Assembly: GCF_014203795.1 (NCBI RefSeq)
Contig: NZ_JACHJU010000002.1
Span: 372,001-436,000, forward strand
Origin: Streptosporangium album
Lineage (GTDB): Bacteria; Actinomycetota; Actinomycetes; Streptosporangiales; Streptosporangiaceae
Direction: 5' to 3'
Length of the DNA stretch: 64,000 nt
A program made the translations under genes and the position numbers. Of this stretch, positions 44,561-53,856 are shown one piece after another (the stretch's first letter is position 1; every line of letters begins with the position of its first letter). Below the pieces are notes generated by a model. The model was given only the letters and a program-made list of their open reading frames with translations, ran no database searches and had not been told where the DNA came from.

Positions 44561-46167
44561 GTCTCATCGAGATCGAGGACCTGCGGGTCACCTTCCCCGC
44601 CTCCGGGGTGCGGGCCGTACGGGGCGTGAGCCTCTCGATCGCGGCGGGCGAGTGCGTGGCGATCGTGGGGGAGTCGGGTTCCGGCAAGAGCGTCACCGCC
44701 AGGACCCTGGTGGGGCTGACCGGTCCCGGCGCCGCGGTGACCGCGGGGAGGTTCACCGTGAAGGGCGGGGACGCGCTCCGGTTCGGAGCGCGCGACTGGC
44801 GGCGGCTGCGCGGCCGGTTCGCGGGTCTGGTGCTGCAGGACGCCCTCGTCTCCCTCGACCCGCTCCGCACGGTCGGCGATGAGATCGCCGAGGTGCTCGC
44901 CGCCCATGACGTGGTGCCGCGCGCCGGCCGCGGGGCGAAGGTGATCGAGCTGCTCGACGCGGTCGGGGTGCCGGAGCCGGAGGTGCGTGCCCGGCAGTAC
45001 CCCCATCAGCTCTCCGGAGGGCTGCGCCAGCGCGCCCTCATCGCCTCGGCCATCGCCGCCGATCCGCCGTTGATCATCGCGGACGAGCCGACGACGGCGC
45101 TCGACGTCACCGTGCAGGCCCAGATCCTGCGCCTGCTCGCCGCACGCAGGGCCGCCGGCACCGCGCTGCTCATGATCAGCCATGACCTGGCCGTGGTCTC
45201 CTCCATCGCCGACCGGGTGCTGGTCATGAAGGACGGCGTGGTCGTCGAGGAGGGGCCGACCGTCCGCGTGCTGTCCACGCCCGAGCACGACTACACCCGG
45301 CTGCTGCTGGCCGCCGTCCCCTCGGCCGCCTCGCGCGGCACCCGGCTGTCCGCCGTCGCCGCCGGAGGCGTCTCCCTGCGCGCACCGTTGCCCGAGCGGA
45401 CCGTGGACCGCGGCGCGCCGGTCGTGCGGGTCTCGGGCCTGTCCGCCGGGTACGGCTCCCGACGCGTGGTGGACGACGTCTCCTTCGAGGCCCACCCCGG
45501 TGAGACCGTCGGCATCGTGGGGGAATCGGGCTCGGGCAAGACCACCGTCGCCCGGCTCGTGCTGGGCCTGCTGACCCCCCTCTCCGGCGAGGTGCGGCTG
45601 GACGGCGCGCCCTGGTCGGCGCTCTCCGAGCGCGGGCGCCGTCCCCGCCGGTCCGCCATCCAGGTGATCTCCCAGAACCCGCTCGACTCCTTCGACCCCC
45701 GCTACACCGTCGGCCGCCTGGTCGCCGAGCCCCTCGGCAGGTCTTTCCCGGACCGGAAGGCCCGGGTGGCCGAGCTGCTGGAGCGGGTGGGCCTGCCGGC
45801 CGACATCGCCGGACGGCACCCCCGGCGACTCTCCGGCGGGCAGCGCCAGCGGGTGGCCATCGCCAGGGCCCTCGCGCCCCGGCCCCGCGTCATCGTCTGC
45901 GACGAGCCCGTATCCGCGCTGGACGTGTCGGTCCAGGCCCAGGTGCTCGACCTGCTCGCGGAGATCCAGGCGGCCGACGGGACGGCCCTGATCTTCATCT
46001 CCCACGACCTCGGGGTGGTGCACCACATCAGCGACCGGGTGCTGGTCATGCGTGAGGGCCGGGTGGTGGAGGAGGGACATGTGGACGAGGTGTTCTTCAT
46101 CCCCAAGCACGACTACACCCGTGAGCTGCTCGGCGCGGTGCCCACGCTCGTGTCCGCGGAGCCCTGA
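44557..46167 (+). CDS. Fused dual ABC ATPase (DppD-DppF type)
   Basis: A 536-residue protein with two nucleotide-binding domains. NBD1: Walker A GESGSGKSVT, signature LSGGLRQR, Walker B PLIIADEPTTALD, His MISHDL. NBD2: GESGSGKTTV, LSGGQRQR, VIVCDEPVSALD, FISHDLG. Each ends with the oligopeptide-type tail (EHDYTRLLLAAVP; KHDYTRELLGAVP). It powers the importer. GTG 44557 has GAAGGGAG 6 nt upstream; the much longer reading-frame extension is an artefact. Confidence 0.94.
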   Translation: MSLIEIEDLRVTFPASGVRAVRGVSLSIAAGECVAIVGESGSGKSVTARTLVGLTGPGAAVTAGRFTVKGGDALRFGARDWRRLRGRFAGLVLQDALVSLDPLRTVGDEIAEVLAAHDVVPRAGRGAKVIELLDAVGVPEPEVRARQYPHQLSGGLRQRALIASAIAADPPLIIADEPTTALDVTVQAQILRLLAARRAAGTALLMISHDLAVVSSIADRVLVMKDGVVVEEGPTVRVLSTPEHDYTRLLLAAVPSAASRGTRLSAVAAGGVSLRAPLPERTVDRGAPVVRVSGLSAGYGSRRVVDDVSFEAHPGETVGIVGESGSGKTTVARLVLGLLTPLSGEVRLDGAPWSALSERGRRPRRSAIQVISQNPLDSFDPRYTVGRLVAEPLGRSFPDRKARVAELLERVGLPADIAGRHPRRLSGGQRQRVAIARALAPRPRVIVCDEPVSALDVSVQAQVLDLLAEIQAADGTALIFISHDLGVVHHISDRVLVMREGRVVEEGHVDEVFFIPKHDYTRELLGAVPTLVSAEP

Positions 46168-47447
46168 CCGGTCGGGCCGGGCCGGTGGGGGCCGCCGGGG
46201 CCCTCATCTGAGGGGTGGAGGGCGGCGGGTTCCCGGCTCGACGGGCCGGCCTCGGCATGCGCCCGGCCGAGCCGGCGGACGTCGGGCAGGGCCAGCACCC
46301 CCAGGCAGGAGAGGGCGATCAGTGCCGCCGCGCCGTACAGCGTGGGGGCCGTCCCCGCCACCGCGGACAGCGGGCCGGCCAGGGCCATGCCGAGCGGCAT
46401 CAGCCCCAGGGAGAGCATCCAGTCGTAGGCCGACACCCGTGAGATCGCCTCGGCGGGGATGTGCTCCTGCACAGCGGTCTCCCAGAAGGGGGACATGACC
46501 GCCAGGCCGCCGGTCATCAGCCCGTAGGCCGCCGCGACGACCAGGGCGGGCGCCCCGGCGGCGAGCGTGACCAGCGGGAGCGCGCCGAGCGCGAGCGCGA
46601 GGTTGGCCGCCACGAGGGGGCTGCGCGGTCTGGCTCGCAGCGCGAGCAACGCCCCGCAGAGGGCGCCGACCGTGCCGCCCTGCACGATCGTCCCCCAGGC
46701 CAGCTGACCGCCGAGGCCGGTGACGGCGATCAGCGGGCCGAGCGTGATCAGGAAGCAACGGCCCAGGTTCCACAGTGCGTGGCCGATGAGGTTCGTCCAG
46801 TACCACCGGTGGCGGCGCAGCACGGTCCAGCCCTCGGCGAGCTGCCTGCCGAACCGCTCGCGCGGCGCGGACGGGATCGGCGCGAGCCGCAGGCGGCCCA
46901 GCAGCACCGCGCTGACCGCGAACGTCGCGGCGTCGAGGATCAGCGCCCAGCCCGGCCCGGCGGTCAGTGCGAGGGCGGTGGCGATCCCGGGACCGAGCAG
47001 CATGGATCCGCGCTTGGCGATCGCCATGAGCGCGTTGGCCCGGGCCAGATGCTCGGCGTCGACGGTGGCGGGCACCAGCCCGGTGGTGGCGGGCAGGAAG
47101 AACGCCGTCGCCGCGCCGCAGATCGCGGCGAGCACCGCCAGATGGACGATGTCGACCGTTCCGGTGATCAGTTCGATGCCGATGGCGGTGTAGGCGAGTC
47201 CGCGGACCACGTCGGCGGTCAGCATCACCCGCTGGCGGGGGAGCCGGTCGGCCCAGACGCCGCCGGGCAGCATCAGCGCCACCGTGGCCGTCGACTGGGC
47301 GGCCAGAACCAGACCGAGGTCGGTGGCGGAGCCCGTCGCGGTGATGATCGCCAGGGCGAGGGCGACGGGGGTGACGGCGTCGCCGATGTGCGACAGGGCC
47401 TGGCCGGTCCAGAGCAGGCGGAAGCGTGGATCTCGCAAGGGGGTCAT
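46113..47447 (-). CDS. MFS transporter
   Basis: A 444-residue major facilitator with about 12 hydrophobic segments: RFRLLWTGQALSHIGDAVTP, then motif A-like GGVWADRLPRQRVMLTADVV, and SRVSAYDWMLSLGLMPLGMA near the C-terminal half. It resembles small-molecule exporters of the DHA3 type. The hydrophilic C-terminal tail (about 50 residues) is encoded antisense to the end of the ABC ATPase gene, overlapping it by 55 bp. It is divergent from the MarR gene, its probable regulator. Confidence 0.88.
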   Translation of the reverse strand: MTPLRDPRFRLLWTGQALSHIGDAVTPVALALAIITATGSATDLGLVLAAQSTATVALMLPGGVWADRLPRQRVMLTADVVRGLAYTAIGIELITGTVDIVHLAVLAAICGAATAFFLPATTGLVPATVDAEHLARANALMAIAKRGSMLLGPGIATALALTAGPGWALILDAATFAVSAVLLGRLRLAPIPSAPRERFGRQLAEGWTVLRRHRWYWTNLIGHALWNLGRCFLITLGPLIAVTGLGGQLAWGTIVQGGTVGALCGALLALRARPRSPLVAANLALALGALPLVTLAAGAPALVVAAAYGLMTGGLAVMSPFWETAVQEHIPAEAISRVSAYDWMLSLGLMPLGMALAGPLSAVAGTAPTLYGAAALIALSCLGVLALPDVRRLGRAHAEAGPSSREPAALHPSDEGPGGPHRPGPTGQGSADTSVGTAPSSSRV

Positions 47448-47460
47448 GAGGGGAAAATAC

Positions 47461-47487
47461 TACGAAAACAAAATATACACATTCGTA
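47461..47487. promoter_or_regulatory. TACGAA-N15-TTCGTA operator between MFS and MarR genes
   Basis: A perfect 6-bp inverted repeat in an AT-rich 65-bp divergent spacer, overlapping both likely promoters. It is the expected kind of MarR autoregulatory site. Confidence 0.65.
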
Positions 47488-47512
47488 TTAAGACGGTCGC
47501 TACTCTGTGGGC

Positions 47513-48082
47513 ATGTCAGAGCAGGACTCGGTCGACCGCCACATCGCGCACTGGTCACGCGAGCTGTCCGACCTCGACCCGCAGGCCGAGGGGATCGTGA
47601 CACGCATGCAGATGCTCATGCGGCTGCTCAGGCGCAGCAAGGAGGCCTGGCTGGCATCCTCCGGGTTCAAGCCCTGGGAGTTCGAGGTGCTCCACCACCT
47701 CGTCGCAGCCGGGCCGCCCTACCGGGTGACGCCGTCACTGCTGGCCGAGTGGCTGGACACCCACCCGGCCACGCTGACCAACCGGCTCGACCGGCTGGAG
47801 CAGGCCGGATACATCACCCGCGTACCCGACCCCGGCGACCGCCGCCGCCTGCTCGTCGCGCTGACCGCGGAGGGGCGCGCGGTGTGGGAGGAGCGGATGG
47901 CGGAGGGAGACCGGTCGGAAAGAGCGCTGCTCGACCTGCTCGACCCCGGTGAGCGCGACCTGCTCGACGGCCTGCTGCGACGGCTGGTCCGCGCCGTGGA
48001 GGCCGGCGGTCCGCCGCTGATGCCCGACTGGTCCTCGGTCGACCGGAAATCCCCTGCCGTCACGAGGGGCGGCTCGTTATGA
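47513..48082 (+). CDS. MarR family transcriptional regulator
   Basis: A 189-residue protein with winged-helix LLAEWLDTHPATLTNRLDRL and wing GYITRVPDPGDRRRLLVALT. A long N-terminal helix (VTRMQMLMRLLRRSKEAWLA) forms the dimer interface. ATG 47513 was preferred over GTG 47507. It is divergent from the MFS exporter. No SD, so the mRNA may be near leaderless. Confidence 0.88.
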   Translation: MSEQDSVDRHIAHWSRELSDLDPQAEGIVTRMQMLMRLLRRSKEAWLASSGFKPWEFEVLHHLVAAGPPYRVTPSLLAEWLDTHPATLTNRLDRLEQAGYITRVPDPGDRRRLLVALTAEGRAVWEERMAEGDRSERALLDLLDPGERDLLDGLLRRLVRAVEAGGPPLMPDWSSVDRKSPAVTRGGSL

Positions 48083-48089
48083 TGGCGGC

Positions 48090-48119
48090 ATGACGTTCCA
48101 GGTGATGATGCCCCGCTAA
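48090..48119 (+). CDS. Methionine-rich leader peptide (attenuator)
   Basis: A 9-residue ORF MTFQVMMPR with tandem ATG ATG codons, starting 8 nt after the MarR stop. The stop codon lies in a CCCGC/GCGGG hairpin (48112-48125), and the segment GACGTTCCAG at its start can pair with CTGGACGTC at 48129-48137. Downstream is a terminator-like hairpin and then a methionyl-tRNA synthetase relic. This is the classical layout of ribosome-mediated attenuation sensing charged tRNA-Met. Confidence 0.6.
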   Translation: MTFQVMMPR

Positions 48120-48142
48120 CGCGGGTCACTGGACGTCTTTTC

Positions 48143-48165
48143 CGAGGCCCTGAGACGGGGCCTCG
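48143..48165 (+). terminator. Attenuator hairpin
   Basis: CGAGGCCC (48143-48150) pairs with GGGCCTCG (48158-48165) with a 7-nt loop, followed by ATGTGTTT. It lies between the leader peptide and the MetRS-like start. Confidence 0.65.
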
Positions 48166-48195
48166 ATGTGTTTCGGAGCCCTATCGGAGGTTCCG

Positions 48196-48606
48196 ATGCC
48201 GCGAATTTTCCTGACCGCCACCATTCCGTACGTCAACGCGCGCCCGCACCTGGGCTTCGCCCTCGAGCCGGTCCAGGCCGACGTGCTCGCCCGCCATCAC
48301 CGCCTGCGTGGCGACGAGGTACGGCTGCAGACGGGCACCGACGACAACTCGCTGAAGAACGTGCAGGCGGCCGACGCCGAAGGCCTCGCCGTACGGGATC
48401 TCGTCGACCGCAACGCCGCGCTGATCGCCGACCGGCGGATCCACGTGCTGGGCAAGGGCGTCGTGCGCTTCCACGCCGTCTACTGGCCGTCCCTCTCGCC
48501 GCGCGCGGTGAACAGGCGGAACGCCTCGTGCGGTGGGAGGCCGACGCTGAGGGTGCCGATGACCCTTATCGCCCCTCCTCCGGCTGGTGTGCGTCGGCGG
48601 CGGTGA
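48196..48606 (+). pseudogene. Decayed methionyl-tRNA synthetase paralogue
   Basis: ATG 48196 has GGAGG 5 nt upstream and the frame opens MPRIFLTATIPYVNARPHLG (class I HIGH-type motif at RPHLG), continuing through RLQTGTDDNSLKNVQ to VDRNAAL. It then jumps to IHVLGKGVVRFHAVYWP, which in intact MetRS lies far downstream; the intervening ~150 residues are missing. After WPSLS the frame is lost, the KMSKS region is absent, and a different frame carries RLVRWEADAEGADD. An inactive remnant that still has its regulatory leader. Confidence 0.75.
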
Positions 48607-48614
48607 GAGGAGGC

Positions 48615-49733
<1,119 letters not shown>

Positions 49734-49888
49734 GATCCAACACTCCTCAACAACGTCCCCCCGTAGATTAGCGAGTCCCCCGGACACCGCTTCCACCGCC
49801 GAAGGTCACATCTTGAACGCGTACCGCCCGGCGGATGTGCGAACAGGGCGGACCTTTGATTGAATGCCGCAGTACGGCATGCGCGCGA

Positions 49889-49962
49889 GGGGCGGTAGCT
49901 CAGCCGGTTAGAGCAGGGGACTCATAATCCCTGGGTCGCGGGTTCGAGTCCCGCCCGCCCTA
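49889..49962 (+). tRNA. tRNA with CAT anticodon (tRNA-Met, or tRNA-Ile2)
   Basis: A 74-nt cloverleaf: acceptor GGGGCGG/CCGCCCT, D-stem GCTC/GAGC, anticodon CAT at 49923-49925 in CTCATAA, T-arm GCGGG-TTCGAGT-CCCGC, discriminator A. Elongator Met and the lysidine-modified Ile2 both have CAT; sequence alone does not settle it here. Its 3' half is the attachment site for the following elements. Confidence 0.93.
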
Positions 49963-49964
49963 CC
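49917..49964 (+). repeat. Attachment-site copy 1 (tRNA 3' end)
   Basis: The 48 nt from GGGACTCATAATCC to CCCTACC recur exactly at 55292-55339 and with one substitution, over 44 nt, at 60055-60098. Being inside an intact tRNA gene, this is the bacterial-side junction. Confidence 0.85.
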
Positions 49965-49979
49965 TCTCGTGACCATACG

Positions 49980-50022
49980 AAAAGCGCCTCTGACCTGCTC
50001 TCTCGCGGTCAGAGGCGCTTTT
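49980..50022. terminator. Perfect terminator between tRNA and integrase
   Basis: A 16-bp stem AAAAGCGCCTCTGACC (49980-49995) with its complement at 50007-50022 and an 11-nt loop. Degenerate copies occur after attachment copies 2 and 3. Confidence 0.85.
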
Positions 50023-50103
50023 GTCATGTCCGGCTGTCCACGGCTGGCACCGGTTGCCTGCGGCTCGCTGTGCCGAATACGTGCCGAAGTTTCGGGGAGG
50101 TCG

Positions 50104-50856
50104 TCAGCTCTCGCCGAGAGCGTCGGTGATCCGGCGCTTGGCCGTCTCGTCCTGGCCCACGATGCATTTGGCGTAGATCTTCAACAGCACGTCCACGCTG
50201 TGCCCTGCCCACGTGGCGACCTGGGTGGGCGGTACTCCGGCGTTGAGCCAGGTGGACAGGCAGGTGTGCCGCAGATCGTAGATGCGCTTGCCGAGCGGAG
50301 AGGCGTACTCGGCTTCGCTCAACACCACCGCTCGGGCCTTGTCCCATGCGCGCCGGTAGGTGATGGTCGGCAGGTCGCCGCCGTTGACCCCGGTGAACAG
50401 CCGGCCATCCTTCTCGGGTGGGAAGGCAGCCACGTGGGCGCGGAGGAAACGAACCAGCTCGGGAGCGCAGGGAACGGAACGGCTTTCGCCCTCGGCGCGG
50501 TGCTTGAGCTGACGTTCCTCTCGCTGGGTGCCCTCGTCGGTCCACTCCTTACTGACGTCTGGAGCCGCGGTGCGCAACCGCAGCTCTCCCCAGGCGTTCG
50601 GCTGTTCCTCCCACCGACCGGTCTCCTCGTTCCGGACCAGTGCGGGCAGGATCACGTTCGCCTTACGGAGGTCCATGGCCTCCTCGGGCCGCAGGCCGGC
50701 GAAGTACAGGGCCGCGAAGAAGGCCACCAGCCTCGGGCCGCTCCGCTTCTGCGCGGCAACGGCGGCCACCCTCTCTGTCAGACTGCTGTGAGACATAGAC
50801 GTATGAGTCCTTTTGATGTGAAGCAGGGCGAGACGGGACCACCAAGACAGTGACAA
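50104..50856 (-). pseudogene. 5'-truncated tyrosine site-specific integrase
   Basis: The catalytic domain of a phage/ICE-type tyrosine recombinase: first Arg in FFAALYFAGLRPEEAMDL, then YDLRHTCLSTWLNAGVPPTQ (HxxR region), WAGHSVDVLLKIYAKC with nucleophilic Tyr. The arm-binding and core-binding N-terminal ~150 residues are absent; homology ends near 50790 and IS3-related DNA starts about 60 bp further on. The first ~20 residues of the open frame are not integrase-like. It once integrated the element into the adjacent tRNA; now presumed inactive. Confidence 0.85.
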
Positions 50857-50879
50857 TGACCTTCGCTGATCAGGCCGCC

Positions 50880-51308
50880 ATGACGGGGCAAAATGGTCAC
50901 GTGACCGATAAGCGGCCGAGCCGGCCGGTGCGCCGGACGTTCACCGCGGCCTACAAGACGCGGATCCTCGCGGCCTACGACGCGCTGCCCGAGGGCAGCC
51001 CCGAACGCGGTGCCCTGCTGCGCACCGAGAAGCTGTACCACTCGCATATCGAGCACTGGCGCAAGCAGCAAGACAACGGAACCCTGGCCGCGTCGACCGG
51101 TAAACCGAAGAAGGACGCCGAATCGGAGGAGTTGGCCCGGCTGCGGGCCGAGAACAAGAAGCTCAAGGCGGACGCGGCCAAACTCGCGGCGCGAAACGAC
51201 AAACTCGCCGGTGAACTCGGAAAGACCAGGACAGCGCTGGACATCGCGGGAAAAGCATTCGCGCTGCTGGAGAACATCTCAAGCAGCGCGGACTCCGACG
51301 AGAGCTGA
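50880..51308 (+). CDS. IS3 transposase OrfA
   Basis: A 142-residue helix-turn-helix protein: RRTFTAAYKTRILAAYDALP, YHSHIEHWRKQQDNG, then a leucine-zipper-like coiled coil (LARLRAENKKLKADAAKLAA). ATG 50880 was chosen (GTG 50901 possible) since the earlier GTG 50850 lies in the terminal repeat. A GGGAAAA slippery heptamer near its 3' end allows -1 frameshift into OrfB. Confidence 0.8.
   Translation: MTGQNGHVTDKRPSRPVRRTFTAAYKTRILAAYDALPEGSPERGALLRTEKLYHSHIEHWRKQQDNGTLAASTGKPKKDAESEELARLRAENKKLKADAAKLAARNDKLAGELGKTRTALDIAGKAFALLENISSSADSDES
51248..51254 (+). other. Programmed -1 frameshift site (G GGA AAA)
   Basis: In the OrfA frame the codons are GCG GGA AAA GCA, so GGGAAAA is a correctly phased X XXY YYZ heptamer. 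After a -1 slip the frame (from 51254) is open directly into OrfB without a stop. Confidence 0.65.
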
Positions 51309-52336
51309 ACCAGGCCCTCGATGAGTATTTCCCCGGCCTGGAAGCCGCCGTCGGCACGCAGCACGCGTGCCGGATCCTCGGGAGATCCCGCGCCGGCGTG
51401 TATCGGAAACGCCATCCCCGGCCGCGCGTGGCGCGTGAGCGCACGCCGTTTCATCATCCGGCCGAGTTGTCGCAGGAAGAACGCGCGCACGTGCTGGCGG
51501 TGCTGGACTCGCCCCGGTTCGTCGACCGGTCCCCGGGCCAGGTGTGGGCGATCCTGCTGGATGAGGGCACCTACCTGTGCTCGCAGGCCACCATGTACCG
51601 GCTCCTTCGCGAACGCGGCTCCTCCGGCGAGCGCCGCGCCCAGGCCGTCCATCCGGCGAAGAAGAAACCCGAACTGGAAGCCGACGGGCCGAACCAGGCG
51701 TGGTCCTGGGATATCACGAAACTGAAAGGACCTTCGCGCGGCGTCTACTATCTCCTGTACGTCATCATCGATATCTTCTCCCGTAAAACCGTCTGGTGGG
51801 AGATCTGGCCGACGGAAACAGGAACCCTTGCCAGAGAGTTCATCGAGCACGCCATTGAGGCCAATGGTGGGATTGCCCCGGGCGCGATTCACGCCGACCG
51901 CGGCACGTCGATGACGTCGAATACCGTTTCCGGCCTGCTCGCGTTGCTGGGGATCGATCAGTCCCATTCACGGCCGCGCGTGTCCAACGACAACCCGTAC
52001 TCGGAAGCACAGTTCAAGACGCTCAAATATTGTCCCGCGTTTCCTGGAACGTTCGGGTCCATCGAAGATGCCAACGTCTTTTGCGGCCAGTTCTTCCGAT
52101 ATTACAATAACGAACACCGCCATTCCGGTATCGGAATGCACACCCCGGCGTCCGTGCACGACGGCTCCGCGGCCGAGATCCACGCCAAACGGGTCGCCAC
52201 CTTGAACGCGGCCTTCCTGGCCCACCCCGAGCGGTTCCGCGGTCGTCGGCCCTGCCCGCCGCCGCTGCCCACCCGAGTGTGGATCAACAAGCCATCCACG
52301 ACCCTCCAGACCGGTAAGCATTCAACAGCGTTGTGA
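51254..52336 (+). CDS. IS3 transposase OrfB (DDE catalytic subunit, via frameshift)
   Basis: The open frame from the slip site gives ELNQALDEYFPGLEAAVGTQ, the HTH_21 region, then rve core motifs AWSWDITKLKGPSRG (D), GAIHADRGTSMTS (D) and NDNPYSEAQFKTLKY (E), with the IS3-typical YNNEHRHSGIGMHTP. A conventional GTG start is at 51398. The last seven codons (GKHSTAL) come from the IS66 left end, so the natural C-terminus has been replaced. Confidence 0.85.
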   Translation, partial: SIRAAGEHLKQRGLRRELNQALDEYFPGLEAAVGTQHACRILGRSRAGVYRKRHPRPRVARERTPFHHPAELSQEERAHVLAVLDSPRFVDRSPGQVWAILLDEGTYLCSQATMYRLLRERGSSGERRAQAVHPAKKKPELEADGPNQAWSWDITKLKGPSRGVYYLLYVIIDIFSRKTVWWEIWPTETGTLAREFIEHAIEANGGIAPGAIHADRGTSMTSNTVSGLLALLGIDQSHSRPRVSNDNPYSEAQFKTLKYCPAFPGTFGSIEDANVFCGQFFRYYNNEHRHSGIGMHTPASVHDGSAAEIHAKRVATLNAAFLAHPERFRGRRPCPPPLPTRVWINKPSTTLQTGKHSTAL

Positions 52337-53856
52337 CGTTGTGTGATGCTGGCTGGTCAGTCGGCCAGAGCGATCGGGGGCATCCAGAGGCTGCCGGTGA
52401 AGGCGCGGTGGATCGCGTCGAAGGCACCCAAGCCGTGCTTGCGAGCGGAGTCGAGATAGGAGCGTACGGCCAGCCAGGCGGCGGCACCGGTCTCGGATTG
52501 GTGGCAGCCGGAGATCTTCACCTGGGTCTTGACCGGCCGCAGCGCGCGCTCACCGGTGTTATTGGTGAACGGCACCAGGCCCGGCTGGTCGGCAAAGCGC
52601 AGCACGTCGGCACTGCGGTCGCGCAGGCGCTCCAGCAGGTTGCGGGCCGGGCTCTGTTTACGGCCCGGCGCCCGGGGGTGCAGCGACAGCCCGACGGCCA
52701 CCCCGTGGTGGAAGGCTTGCAGGTAGACCAGAGCCCGGTCCGGCGCAATGTCGGCCAGTCCCTGCTCGGCGGCCTTCTTGGCCTGCTTGTTCAACTCCGC
52801 CAGCGCCCAGCGCACCTGGAGTGGCCGGCGCTCATCGGGGTGGTCCTCGGCCGCGGCGGTCAACTCCCTGATCAGGTGCGCCCCGCATAACCGGTGCCGA
52901 GCATCGGGGTAGCCGTCGTACAAGGCGAGGGAATCGTGGACCACCACGCCGCGAAAGTCCGGCAGCACCCCCAGCGCGTTGGCGCCCTCGCGCGAGCGTG
53001 GCCCCAGCCCGAGCAGGGTCAGCTTCTCGGTGCAGGCCACATGCAGCCAGCGCCGCCCGCTACCGATCCGGGTGGTGGTCTCATCGGCATGCAGCACATG
53101 CCCCAGCGTCAGCAGCGCCCGGATCAGCTTCAGGCTGCTCTCCACCACAGTGGCGGCCTGGCCCAGCAGACCCGACACCCACCCGGTCGAGACGTGCGCC
53201 CCGGTCAGATCGGCGATCAGCAGCGCACACCGCTCGACCGGGACATGCTGGAAGACCAGCAGGTAGACCGCCAACGCGCGCAGATTCGGCCCATAAGAGG
53301 TTGGCGAGCCCGACACCGTCGCGGGCATCTGCGCCCGGGTCGTCGTTTCGCACGTGCAGCGGCACCGATGCGCCCGATGCTCGGTCACCGCCACGCTGAC
53401 CAGGGGAATGTCCCACACCTGGCGGCGTTCGAACCCCGTGCTGCCGGTCAGGTCCAGCCCGGCCCCGCACCCACCACACCGCTCGGGCAGGTGATCGGCG
53501 ACGGCGTCCGGACGTTCGACCATGGCCAGCCCGCCACCAGCCGAGCCCGGCTGGCCACCGCGTCGTCGGCCACTCCCCGGTACCGCCTTCTTCTGCGGCC
53601 GGGTGAAGGTATCGGCCGAGGGCGGCAGTGAGGAGTTACCCGAGTTACGGCCCAGCCGCCGTTCCAACTCCGCCACCCGAGCCGTCAACCGCTCGTTTTC
53701 GGCTCGCAACTCGACGATGATCCGCGCCTGCTCTACGACCAGGGCGGCAAGCTCGTCATACGACGGACGCCCATCCCCGGCCTGCACACGAAGATCATCC
53801 CACGGCTGGCAAGCCGCTCACGCCGTACTCGATCTCGTGGCCTGATGAATGCTTAC
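52314..53856 (-). mobile_element. IS66-family insertion sequence
   Basis: Terminal inverted repeats: 52314-52328 reads GTAAGCATTCAACAG and 53842-53856 is the complement of GTAAGCATTCATCAG (14/15). The GTAA tip is typical of IS66. It has a single transposase gene without tnpA/tnpB accessories. Flanking 8-mers do not match, so no target duplication remains. Confidence 0.85.
52357..53787 (-). CDS. IS66-family transposase (TnpC-like)
   Basis: A 476-residue protein: N-terminal coiled coil (IIVELRAENERLTARVAELE), LGRNSGNSSLPPSADTF, zinc-binding CGGCGAGL, then DDE core HADETTTRIGSGRRWLHVAC, VHDSLALYDGYPDARHRLCG and NNTGERALRPVKTQVKISGC (E). It begins at GTG 53787 and ends inside the left inverted repeat region. 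It looks intact. Confidence 0.9.
   Translation of the reverse strand: MQAGDGRPSYDELAALVVEQARIIVELRAENERLTARVAELERRLGRNSGNSSLPPSADTFTRPQKKAVPGSGRRRGGQPGSAGGGLAMVERPDAVADHLPERCGGCGAGLDLTGSTGFERRQVWDIPLVSVAVTEHRAHRCRCTCETTTRAQMPATVSGSPTSYGPNLRALAVYLLVFQHVPVERCALLIADLTGAHVSTGWVSGLLGQAATVVESSLKLIRALLTLGHVLHADETTTRIGSGRRWLHVACTEKLTLLGLGPRSREGANALGVLPDFRGVVVHDSLALYDGYPDARHRLCGAHLIRELTAAAEDHPDERRPLQVRWALAELNKQAKKAAEQGLADIAPDRALVYLQAFHHGVAVGLSLHPRAPGRKQSPARNLLERLRDRSADVLRFADQPGLVPFTNNTGERALRPVKTQVKISGCHQSETGAAAWLAVRSYLDSARKHGLGAFDAIHRAFTGSLWMPPIALAD

Larger units (their letters stand above)
50851..52313 (+). mobile_element. IS3-family insertion sequence, right end lost to IS66
   Basis: Two overlapping frames (orfA, orfB) with IS3-type DDE transposase, starting near TGACAATGACC at 50851. 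The right end meets the left inverted repeat of the IS66 element at 52314, so its own terminal repeat cannot be identified. It interrupts the integrase gene. Confidence 0.75.
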
